Program-made: the position numbers and the translations under genes | Notes under the pieces: generated by a model | What the model saw: the letters and a program-made list of their open reading frames with translations, nothing else | Database searches by the model: none | Told to the model about the DNA's origin: nothing | Shown: positions 8,503 to 12,604 of the stretch, piece by piece | How positions within the stretch are numbered: the stretch's first letter is position 1 | Layout: every line of letters starts with the position of its first letter | NCBI GenBank assembly: GCA_934463455.1 | Contig: CAKSJU010000062.1 | Coordinates: 1 to 12,604 of the forward strand | DNA length: 12,604 bases | From: an uncultured Clostridia bacterium | GTDB lineage: Bacteria > Bacillota > Clostridia > UBA1381 | Direction of reading: 5' to 3'

Positions 8503-9224
8503 ATGATTTCCTCCTTTTCCAAAACCGGTCCATCCTTACAAATTCTTTTATTACCATACTTTGTTTTGCAGCTGCACCCCATACATGCACCGAAGCCGCA
8601 GCCCATTCTTTCTTCAAAGCTGAACTGTCCGCCGGTTTTAGATTTATTGTAAACCGCTTTAAGCATAGGCTCGGGACCGCAGGTATATATGTAACTGTAG
8701 TCTGTTTCCATTGCATCGGTGACAAAACCTTTTTGTCCCATGCTTCCGTCTGCGGTTGTCAAATACACCTTCACTCCGAGAGCTTCAAATTCCTCTTTGT
8801 AAAAAACTTCCTCCGAAGAATTAAAGCCAAGTATTACCGAAACATTTTTTCCTTTTGAAACAAGCTCTTTTGCCAATCTGTAAAGCGGCGGCACTCCCAC
8901 GCCTCCTCCTATCAGCAGCGGCTTATCCCCGCTTTTTTCAATATCAAATCCGTTTCCGAGTCCGGTAAGAACATCAAGCGTTTCTCCTATCTTCATCAGG
9001 GACATTTTGTCCGTCCCCTTTCCGACCTTTTTATATATTATTGTCACACTTTTTTCATCGTAATCGCAAACCGATATGGGACGTCTCAAATAGAATCCGT
9101 CAAGCTTAATATTGATAAATCCGCCCGGTCTTTTTATCTCTTTTGTGTCCCCCGATAAAATCATCCTATATACATCTTTTGCAATTCGATTATTCTCCGA
9201 AATTGTCAAAACAACCTTATCCAT
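8496..9224 (-). CDS. pyrK: Dihydroorotate dehydrogenase electron transfer subunit PyrK
   Basis: PyrK is the FAD and [2Fe-2S] subunit of class 1B dihydroorotate dehydrogenase and passes electrons from PyrD to NAD+. The FAD motif RRPIS (47-51), the glycine-rich nucleotide motif GGGVG (106-110) and CGPEPM (182-187) are present. The C-terminal cluster ligands are C209, C214, C217 and C229 in the pattern CxxxxCxxC followed by a distant C. The ATG at 9224 gives 242 residues. It is preferred over an in-frame ATG at 9257 because GAGGAG lies a proper distance upstream and the longer version would run into pyrC. The pyrC stop is four bases before this start, and the pyrK end overlaps pyrD. Confidence 0.96.
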   Translation of the reverse strand: MDKVVLTISENNRIAKDVYRMILSGDTKEIKRPGGFINIKLDGFYLRRPISVCDYDEKSVTIIYKKVGKGTDKMSLMKIGETLDVLTGLGNGFDIEKSGDKPLLIGGGVGVPPLYRLAKELVSKGKNVSVILGFNSSEEVFYKEEFEALGVKVYLTTADGSMGQKGFVTDAMETDYSYIYTCGPEPMLKAVYNKSKTGGQFSFEERMGCGFGACMGCSCKTKYGNKRICKDGPVLEKEEIIW

Positions 9225-9228
9225 TTTT

Positions 9229-10455
9229 TCACTCCTCAATATCCGAATATACCACATTTCCGCCTGCTGCTGTCAAGAGACATTTTCCGTAAAGCTCTTC
9301 TCCGTCAAACGGAGAGCTTTTGCCTTTTGATAAAAAATTATCCGAATTAATTTTTCTTTTCTTTTCCAAATCGAAAACCGTATAACAGTCCTCATTCGGC
9401 AGGCAAAATCTTTTTGAAGGATTGACCGACAGCAATTCAATCAATTTTTCAAGCGATATTATATTTGTTTTTACCAAATGTGTATAAAGTGCCGAAAATG
9501 CTGTTTCCAAGCCTACAATACCCATAAGACTTTTTTCCAGTCCGCCGCTTTTTTCTTCCCTTGAATGCGGTGCATGGTCTGTTGCTATCATGTCAATCGT
9601 TCCGTCCTTTATGCCTTTTATGAGTGCTTCTTTATCTTCTTTCGAACGAAGCGGAGGATTCATTTTAAAGCGTCCGTCCTCTTTTAAATCATCATCGGTA
9701 AATATCAAATAATGCGGTGCCGTTTCGCATGTCACATCAACACCGTCCGCTTTTGCACGCCGTATAAGCTCCACGCTTTCTTTTGCGGAAACATGACAGA
9801 CATGATAGCGGCAGCCTGTTTCTTTTGCAAGGCATAAATCTCTTTCTATCTGCCGCCATTCGCTTTCGGATGAAATTCCTCTGTGATTATGAATTTTTGC
9901 ATACTCTCCGTCATGAATATATCCGCCGTTTAACAGCGAATTGTCTTCGCAGTGTGCGGCAATTATTTTTCCGCATTTTTTTGCGCGCCGCATTGCCTCC
10001 CTCATAATATCGGCATTTTGAACGCCCCGTCCGTCATCCGAAAAAGCTGCGCAAAAACCTGCCAGCTCTTCCATCTCCGAAAGCTCTTCTCCCTGTTCGC
10101 CCTTTGTAATTGCCGCATACGGATAAACATTCACACACGCATCTTTACTTATTATATCAAGCTGAATTTTTATATTTTCCACACTGTCCGGTACAGGCTT
10201 CAAATTCGGCATGGAGCATACACAGGTATATCCTCCGGCAGCCGCAGCAGCCGTTCCGCTTGCTATGGTTTCCTTGTAGGAAAATCCCGGCTCCCTCAAA
10301 TGAACATGCACATCCGAAAATCCCGGAAATATGAACACATTACCGTTATAATAATTTTCCGCATTTCCGAAAATCAAGTGCCCGCCGTCAAAGTAAACAT
10401 CTTTTTTATGAAATGTTCCTCCGGAATATACCATTGCATTTTTAAATCCAATCAT
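9229..10455 (-). CDS. pyrC: Dihydroorotase PyrC (class I)
   Basis: PyrC cyclises carbamoyl aspartate to dihydroorotate with a binuclear zinc centre. It has the class I pattern of about 400 residues: DVHVHLREPG with H50, H52 and R54, MPN at 82-84, the FSDDGRGV loop (D140, D141), H168 in HCED, H221 in HVSA, and D293 in ATDHAPH. There is no carboxylated lysine at the usual class II place; FSDDG is typical of class I. At 408 residues it is slightly short of common relatives. The ATG is set by GGAGG eight bases upstream. It is the first structural gene of the operon, behind the leader peptide and terminator at 10483-10593. Confidence 0.96.
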   Translation of the reverse strand: MIGFKNAMVYSGGTFHKKDVYFDGGHLIFGNAENYYNGNVFIFPGFSDVHVHLREPGFSYKETIASGTAAAAAGGYTCVCSMPNLKPVPDSVENIKIQLDIISKDACVNVYPYAAITKGEQGEELSEMEELAGFCAAFSDDGRGVQNADIMREAMRRAKKCGKIIAAHCEDNSLLNGGYIHDGEYAKIHNHRGISSESEWRQIERDLCLAKETGCRYHVCHVSAKESVELIRRAKADGVDVTCETAPHYLIFTDDDLKEDGRFKMNPPLRSKEDKEALIKGIKDGTIDMIATDHAPHSREEKSGGLEKSLMGIVGLETAFSALYTHLVKTNIISLEKLIELLSVNPSKRFCLPNEDCYTVFDLEKKRKINSDNFLSKGKSSPFDGEELYGKCLLTAAGGNVVYSDIEE

Positions 10456-10482
10456 GTTTTCATCCTCCGTATGTTTATCCGT

Positions 10483-10526
10483 AAAAAAAAGACAATGTAA
10501 AAAGCAAAAATACTTTTCCCATTGTC
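10483..10526 (-). terminator. Attenuator terminator in the pyr operon leader
   Basis: On the minus strand the arms GACAATGGGAAAAGTA and TGCTTTTTACATTGTC pair over 16 positions with one G-A mismatch and two G-U pairs, closed by a UUUU loop. Eight T residues follow at once. It lies about 100 bases after the promoter and 27 bases before the pyrC start, so it must end transcription before the operon unless disrupted. There is no matching T-tract on the plus strand, so it acts only on pyr. Its first two bases are the last two bases of the leader peptide stop codon, so a ribosome that reaches that stop would cover the 5' arm. I saw no convincing antiterminator sequence upstream. Confidence 0.88.
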
Positions 10527-10593
10527 AAGGCCTTTTAAATAAATCAAAAACGGAATAAAAACATAAATGTGACATCTTTTTACGCTTCTTCAT
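10525..10593 (-). CDS. Putative pyr operon leader peptide (22 aa)
   Basis: This short open reading frame encodes a 22-residue peptide starting MKKRKKMSHL and ending FKRP, stop TGA. AAAGGAG lies ten bases upstream. It sits between the pyr promoter and the attenuator hairpin, and its stop overlaps the first base pairs of that hairpin. Its second half is very U-rich: 22 of 31 bases at 10567-10537. Regulation as in E. coli pyrBI is inferred: when UTP is low the polymerase slows in the U-rich stretch, the ribosome catches up, and the terminator cannot form. There is no run of one amino acid that would point to amino acid attenuation. A three-codon frame (ATG GCG GAA TGA) just upstream overlaps the start, but its spacing from the ribosome site is too short. 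The peptide itself probably has no function. Confidence 0.62.
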   Translation of the reverse strand: MKKRKKMSHLCFYSVFDLFKRP

Positions 10594-10634
10594 TCCGCCA
10601 TTACTCCTTTGTGTTATTATATTATATTGTGTTT

Positions 10635-10664
10635 ATTATAACATACATGCAAATCGTTTGTCAA
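10635..10664 (-). promoter_or_regulatory. Promoter of the pyr operon
   Basis: On the minus strand a perfect -35 box TTGACA (complement of 10659-10664) and a perfect -10 box TATAAT (complement of 10635-10640) are 18 bases apart. Transcription should start near 10628, giving a leader of about 170 bases before pyrC. A strong constitutive promoter fits control by attenuation downstream rather than by initiation. Confidence 0.88.
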
Positions 10665-10688
10665 CTATTTTTATCCACATTTTTTAAT

Positions 10689-10722
10689 TATGTCACATTT
10701 TATTTAAATATGATTTGACATA
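10689..10722. repeat. 34-bp imperfect dyad over the regulator -35 box
   Basis: The outer arms TATGTCA and TGACATA and the AT-rich centre TATTTAAATA form a dyad in which 14 of 17 positions match. It covers the -35 box of the plus-strand regulator promoter and lies 24 bases upstream of the pyr -35 box. An 11-base piece, ATGTCACATTT (10690-10700), recurs on the other strand inside the pyr leader (10566-10576). It could be an operator for another regulator or a chance AT-rich dyad. Confidence 0.4.
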
Positions 10723-10743
10723 CCGCCGCCGATGTGGTAAAAT
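10715..10743 (+). promoter_or_regulatory. Promoter of the DtxR-family regulator gene
   Basis: TTGACA (10715-10720) and TAAAAT (10738-10743) are 17 bases apart, an ideal sigma-A spacing. Transcription should begin near 10750, shortly before the dyad operator at 10760-10791, so a bound repressor could block its own gene. Confidence 0.85.
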
Positions 10744-10759
10744 ATATATAATACATCCG

Positions 10760-10791
10760 GCTAATTATAAAACCAAAGTTTTGCAATTAAC
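10760..10791. promoter_or_regulatory. Putative autoregulatory operator of the metalloregulator
   Basis: A 28-bp dyad at 10762-10789 has the half-site TAATTATAAAACCA, and its partner on the other strand is TAATTGCAAAACTT. It matches the feoA-upstream site at 4591-4622 at 28 of 32 positions, including the flanking GC and AC. It starts about ten bases after the predicted transcription start of the regulator gene. A shared site at the iron operon and at a metalloregulator gene is the usual sign of one regulator with autoregulation. Confidence 0.75.
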
Positions 10792-10825
10792 AAATATATA
10801 AATAATTATAAAGAGGTCTTAATTA

Positions 10826-11200
10826 ATGATTATAAAAGAATCTGCCGAAAATTATCTTGAGGCAATACTCATGATAAAAAAAGAAAAAGGTAATGTACGA
10901 AGCATAGACATTGCAAATCACCTTGATTTTACAAAACCGAGCGTTTCGGTTGCGATGAAATCTTTCCGCGAAGAAAATTATATAACCGTCGATAACGACG
11001 GTAACATAAGCCTTACCGAAAAGGGTATGAAAATTGCCGCAAAGGTTTACGAGCGTCACGAAATAATCGCCAAAGCACTTATTGCTCTCGGCGTTGATGA
11101 AAAGGTTGCTTATGAGGACAGCTGCAAAATCGAACATGATATAAGCCAGCAAACATTTGATAAGATAAAAGAGCATTTAGCAAAAAAACATATTCTGTAA
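10826..11200 (+). CDS. DtxR/MntR-family metal-dependent transcriptional regulator
   Basis: This cytoplasmic repressor binds DNA when loaded with a divalent metal. The 124 residues cover a winged helix (about 1-64, recognition region LDFTKPSVSVAMKSF) and the metal-binding dimerisation helices (65-124). There is no C-terminal SH3-like domain, so it has the short MntR-like layout. Likely metal ligands are E12, H78, C100, E103 and H104. C100 in SCKIEH matches the cysteine of DtxR/IdeR rather than the glutamate of MntR, which hints at iron. N9 stands where MntR has Asp and DtxR has Met, so selectivity cannot be settled by eye. AGAGG lies nine bases before the ATG. The operator shared with feoA suggests it controls the feo operon. 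It could instead answer to manganese. Confidence 0.9.
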   Translation: MIIKESAENYLEAILMIKKEKGNVRSIDIANHLDFTKPSVSVAMKSFREENYITVDNDGNISLTEKGMKIAAKVYERHEIIAKALIALGVDEKVAYEDSCKIEHDISQQTFDKIKEHLAKKHIL

Positions 11201-11208
11201 AATCAAAT

Positions 11209-11232
11209 AAGGCAGAGGATATCCTCTGCCTT
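11209..11232 (+). terminator. Terminator after the metalloregulator gene
   Basis: A perfect inverted repeat of AAGGCAGAGG with CCTCTGCCTT around a four-base ATAT loop lies nine bases after the regulator stop. The T-tract that follows is weak (TTT then AAAG), so termination may be partial. It also lies 46 bases downstream of the convergent XRE gene stop and may serve both. Confidence 0.75.
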
Positions 11233-11278
11233 TAAAGTATTTCGAAAATATCTTTACAAAATCAGCACATAAACTTTT

Positions 11279-11578
11279 CTAAGCTTTTTTTCTGTTCAAA
11301 ATTTTTTTTAAATCCCGTATCTCATTTTCTATTTGTTCCAGCTTATTGACTACATCATTATTTGTAAGTATGTTTGAGTTTGAAATTCCCAATAAATAAT
11401 CCGCAGAAACCCCAAAAAAATCAGCCAGCTTTATAATTGCATAACTGTCCGGATTTGTTTTGCCGGTTTCATAATTTGATAAAGTTTTTTGGTCTATTCC
11501 GGTTGCATTTGCCACGTCAATTTGTCTTAAATCCATGTCTTCCCGCAAATCACGAATTTTATTTTTAATTATCTTCAT
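11279..11578 (-). CDS. XRE-family helix-turn-helix repressor with coiled-coil tail
   Basis: This 99-residue DNA-binding protein has a Cro/CI-type helix-turn-helix at about 8-62. The recognition part runs from RQIDVANATGIDQ to TLSNYETGKTNPD, followed by the typical LADFFGVSADYLLG end. Residues 75-96 (KLEQIENEIRDLKKIL) have heptad leucine and isoleucine spacing and probably form a dimerising coiled coil. The gene faces away from the small-protein operon that starts at 11710. A 28-bp palindrome lies on that operon's start site, and a similar half-site lies on this gene's own -10 box, so it probably represses both. Such regulators are common in phage, plasmid-like and stress modules; nothing here tells which. 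Confidence 0.9.
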   Translation of the reverse strand: MKIIKNKIRDLREDMDLRQIDVANATGIDQKTLSNYETGKTNPDSYAIIKLADFFGVSADYLLGISNSNILTNNDVVNKLEQIENEIRDLKKILNRKKA

Positions 11579-11603
11579 AGTAATATCATTCCTTTTTATA
11601 TTA

Positions 11604-11615
11604 ATTATACTATTA
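11604..11615 (-). promoter_or_regulatory. Putative XRE gene -10 box with operator half-site
   Basis: On the minus strand TATAAT (complement of 11604-11609) lies 26 bases before the XRE ATG, but no good -35 box stands at the right distance. It overlaps TTATACTATTA (11605-11615, plus strand), which matches the half-site TTATACTAATA of the palindrome at 11661-11688 at 10 of 11 positions. This suggests autoregulation. Confidence 0.5.
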
Positions 11616-11630
11616 ATTTACTAAAATCTA

Positions 11631-11659
11631 TTGACAAACTAATTTTTTACATGTATAAT
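11631..11659 (+). promoter_or_regulatory. Promoter of the small-protein operon
   Basis: A perfect TTGACA (11631-11636) and a perfect TATAAT (11654-11659) are 17 bases apart. The start site should fall near 11666, inside the palindrome at 11661-11688. A consensus promoter covered by an operator fits a tightly repressed, strongly inducible operon. Confidence 0.9.
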
Positions 11660-11660
11660 G

Positions 11661-11688
11661 TATTTATACTAATATATTAGTATAAATA
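11661..11688. promoter_or_regulatory. Perfect 28-bp palindrome, likely XRE operator
   Basis: The half-site TATTTATACTAATA is followed at once by its exact reverse complement. It begins one base after the -10 box and covers the predicted transcription start, ending 21 bases before the ATG at 11710. The size, position and neighbouring divergent XRE gene point to an operator. It could also form a hairpin in the mRNA, but the AT-only stem would be weak. Confidence 0.75.
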
Positions 11689-11709
11689 TTAATTTTAGGA
11701 GGATATTTT

Positions 11710-12171
11710 ATGATTTCAAAAACTTTGCTGCACTCTGACCCGGAACTGGTATCTTTACGCAGCCACGGCGCAGGCAATATGACAATTGACGAATTAAAAC
11801 TTATAATTGAAAAAGCCTGCACAAATTATGGTTTGAATGTAATTGTTTCAACAGATGTAATCACAAGCGGGCGAATTTTTGACAAAAGCAAAACCGATTG
11901 CATTACGATAACAAATGCCGAACATCAAAAAGATTACTTTATTGAAGTAATTACCATGAAAACTCAAGGTTTATACGCATTTTTTGATTTTTACTATACG
12001 GGAACGAGTAAAAACAACAGGCGTATGGCAGAAGGAGACATGAAACACAGTACAATAACAGGTTCTATCATAGGAGCAATAAAAAAGGCAACCGTTTCAA
12101 ATGATGCAATGGAGACGGAAACAAATTATTATTCCATGCTATGTGATGCTATAAGATCTGTTATAAATTAA
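11710..12171 (+). CDS. Hypothetical protein, first gene of the XRE-linked operon
   Basis: I do not recognise this 153-residue protein. AGGAGG lies seven bases before the ATG, so translation should be strong. It has no signal peptide, long hydrophobic segment or Cys pair. It looks like a compact alpha/beta protein: a helix around MTIDELKLIIEKACTNYG (24-41), beta strands around NVIVST, DCITITN, YFIEVITM and LYAFFDFYYTG, a charged turn KNNRRMAEGD, and helices in the last third. It is followed after 24 bases by a zinc-finger protein gene in the same direction. Its promoter and palindrome suggest XRE control. A profile search would be needed to place it; no function is proposed. Confidence 0.82.
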   Translation: MISKTLLHSDPELVSLRSHGAGNMTIDELKLIIEKACTNYGLNVIVSTDVITSGRIFDKSKTDCITITNAEHQKDYFIEVITMKTQGLYAFFDFYYTGTSKNNRRMAEGDMKHSTITGSIIGAIKKATVSNDAMETETNYYSMLCDAIRSVIN

Positions 12172-12195
12172 TATCAAACAAGGAGGAAACAGAAA

Positions 12196-12366
12196 ATGTC
12201 AAGATGTAAAGAATGTAACGGAAACGGACATATTTTATGTCCGGTATGCCAAGGAACAAGAAAAGATCCAAGAAATTCGGAAAAAGAATGCGGATATTGC
12301 AACGGTAAGGGACATGTTGAATGCGGTGCGTGCGGCGGAAGCGGAAAAGACCCTTTTGACAATTAA
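12196..12366 (+). CDS. Small stand-alone DnaJ-type zinc-finger protein
   Basis: This 56-residue protein consists almost only of four CxxC knuckles: C4/C7 in CKECNGNG, C15/C18 in CPVCQGT, C32/C35 in CGYCNGKG and C43/C46 in CGACGGSG. This is the CxxCxGxG repeat of the DnaJ (Hsp40) cysteine-rich domain, which folds around two zinc ions, but there is no J domain or substrate-binding domain. The ATG has AGGAGG ten bases upstream and the frame ends at TAA. It sits between two other small genes of the operon with short gaps. Similar folds occur in small disulfide-related or protein-binding factors; a chaperone-partner role is only inference. The acidic end DPFDN and the balanced spacing suggest a real, complete protein. 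Confidence 0.82.
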   Translation: MSRCKECNGNGHILCPVCQGTRKDPRNSEKECGYCNGKGHVECGACGGSGKDPFDN

Positions 12367-12382
12367 GGAGAGTACACTGCCA

Positions 12383-12538
12383 ATGGATTGTTCTTTTTAT
12401 TTTAATAAAAAAAATGAGTACATATGCACTATAAAAAGAGGAGAAATCAGCTATGAAGTTTACAAGGAATACTGCAAAAATGATTACTCAAAAAAGTGTC
12501 CTATATATCAATATTATTTAAAAGAAGGGAAATTATAA
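12383..12538 (+). CDS. Small cysteine-containing hypothetical protein (51 aa)
   Basis: I do not recognise a named family. The 51 residues hold four cysteines, C3, C15, C31 and C39, the last in KKCPIYQYY, plus many Tyr and Lys. The spacing could bind one zinc or iron ion. The ATG at 12383 is chosen because AAGGAG lies twelve bases upstream, at the end of the zinc-finger gene. The frame is open further upstream to an ATG at 12314, but that would overlap the zinc-finger gene heavily in another frame. The stop TAA shares a base with the next ATG (TAATG), so the two are probably coupled. Confidence 0.65.
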   Translation: MDCSFYFNKKNEYICTIKRGEISYEVYKEYCKNDYSKKCPIYQYYLKEGKL

Positions 12539-12604
12539 TGTATAATGTAAAATGCCCGCTTTGCGGATTTCTTTCGCATTTTGTTTCTTCAGACGGGTTT
12601 TACG
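12538..12604 (+). CDS. Start of a CPLC zinc-knuckle protein, cut by the window edge
   Basis: The frame begins MYNVKCPLCGF and stays open for 22 codons to the end of the window. CPLCG (C6, C9) is a typical first half of a zinc ribbon. The ATG overlaps the stop of the previous gene by one base and has AAGGG a short distance upstream. It seems to be the fourth gene of the operon and the third with cysteine knuckles. Its length and function cannot be seen. Confidence 0.6.
   Translation, partial: MYNVKCPLCGFLSHFVSSDGFY

Larger units (their letters stand above)
10456..10825. other. Divergent control region between pyrC and the metalloregulator gene
   Basis: This 370-base stretch has no large gene. 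Reading left to right it holds the pyrC ribosome site, an intrinsic terminator, a 22-codon leader gene and the pyr promoter, all on the minus strand. Further right come a 34-bp dyad, the plus-strand promoter of the regulator, its dyad operator, and the ribosome site AGAGG before the regulator ATG. The two -35 boxes are 50 bases apart. Each element has its own entry. Confidence 0.85.

Noticed and set aside
9225..9257. An upstream ATG extending pyrK by 11 residues
   Set aside because: It would overlap the pyrC end, lacks a ribosome site and adds residues with no family match, whereas GAGGAG precedes the ATG at 9224.
10483..10628. PyrR-binding attenuator of the Bacillus type
   Set aside because: I found no conserved PyrR loop sequence and no antiterminator complementary to the terminator 5' arm; the leader ORF explains the layout better.
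10671..10679. A perfect DnaA box (TTATCCACA) seven bases upstream of the pyr -35 box
   Set aside because: It is a single copy, with no cluster and no dnaA or dnaN neighbour; in AT-rich DNA a lone 9-mer is not evidence of an origin or of DnaA control.
10823..11176. A 117-codon minus-strand frame opposite the metalloregulator
   Set aside because: It mirrors the regulator gene, has no good ribosome site and its product is a hydrophobic low-complexity string.
11279..11578. The XRE gene as the antitoxin of a toxin-antitoxin pair
   Set aside because: The divergent 153-residue protein shows no toxin family motif that I recognise, and the operon has several further genes; the pairing is not supported.
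12174..12362. A minus-strand frame opposite the zinc-finger gene
   Set aside because: Its Pro/His repeats are simply the complement of the CxxCxGxG codons; the plus-strand gene has a strong ribosome site.

Overview
The window reads as chromosomal DNA of a low-GC Gram-positive anaerobe, most likely Clostridia (Bacillota). This rests on an AT-rich base composition, strong AGGAGG-type ribosome binding sites, canonical TTGACA/TATAAT promoters, an NAD-linked class 1B dihydroorotate dehydrogenase (PyrD plus PyrK), a PyrBI-type aspartate transcarbamoylase and FeoAB ferrous iron uptake. No rRNA, tRNA, CRISPR array or insertion sequence was seen.

Layout. (1) 15-4563, minus strand: a ferrous iron operon in the order feoA, P2A-type cation ATPase, feoB, with a calcium-pump-type ATPase placed between the two Feo genes. 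(2) 4639-4668: a hairpin terminator for the next operon. (3) 4684-10664, minus strand: a seven-gene de novo pyrimidine operon, pyrC-pyrK-pyrD-pyrF-pyrE-pyrB-pyrI. It covers every step from carbamoyl phosphate to UMP; carbamoyl phosphate synthase is not in the window. (4) 10456-10825: a divergent control region with back-to-back promoters. The pyr side carries a strong promoter, a 22-codon leader peptide gene with a U-rich message, and an intrinsic terminator whose stem starts at the leader stop codon. That architecture matches UTP-sensing translation-coupled attenuation of the E. coli pyrBI kind, not the PyrR attenuation usual in Gram-positives. (5) 10826-11200, plus strand: a short DtxR/MntR-family metalloregulator. 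A dyad downstream of its promoter is nearly identical (28 of 32 bases) to one just upstream of feoA, so the regulator probably controls itself and the feo operon, which lies on the far side of the pyr operon. (6) 11279-12604: an AT-rich accessory module. An XRE repressor faces a plus-strand operon of small proteins: an unrecognised 153-residue protein, a 56-residue stand-alone DnaJ-type zinc-finger protein, a 51-residue Cys-containing protein, and the start of a protein with a CPLC zinc knuckle. A 28-bp perfect palindrome lies on the transcription start of this operon, and a matching half-site lies on the repressor's own -10 box.

The strongest candidates for something undescribed are the leader-peptide attenuator of the pyr operon, the shared iron operator with its divergent 28-bp dyad, and the small XRE-controlled zinc-knuckle operon at the right edge.
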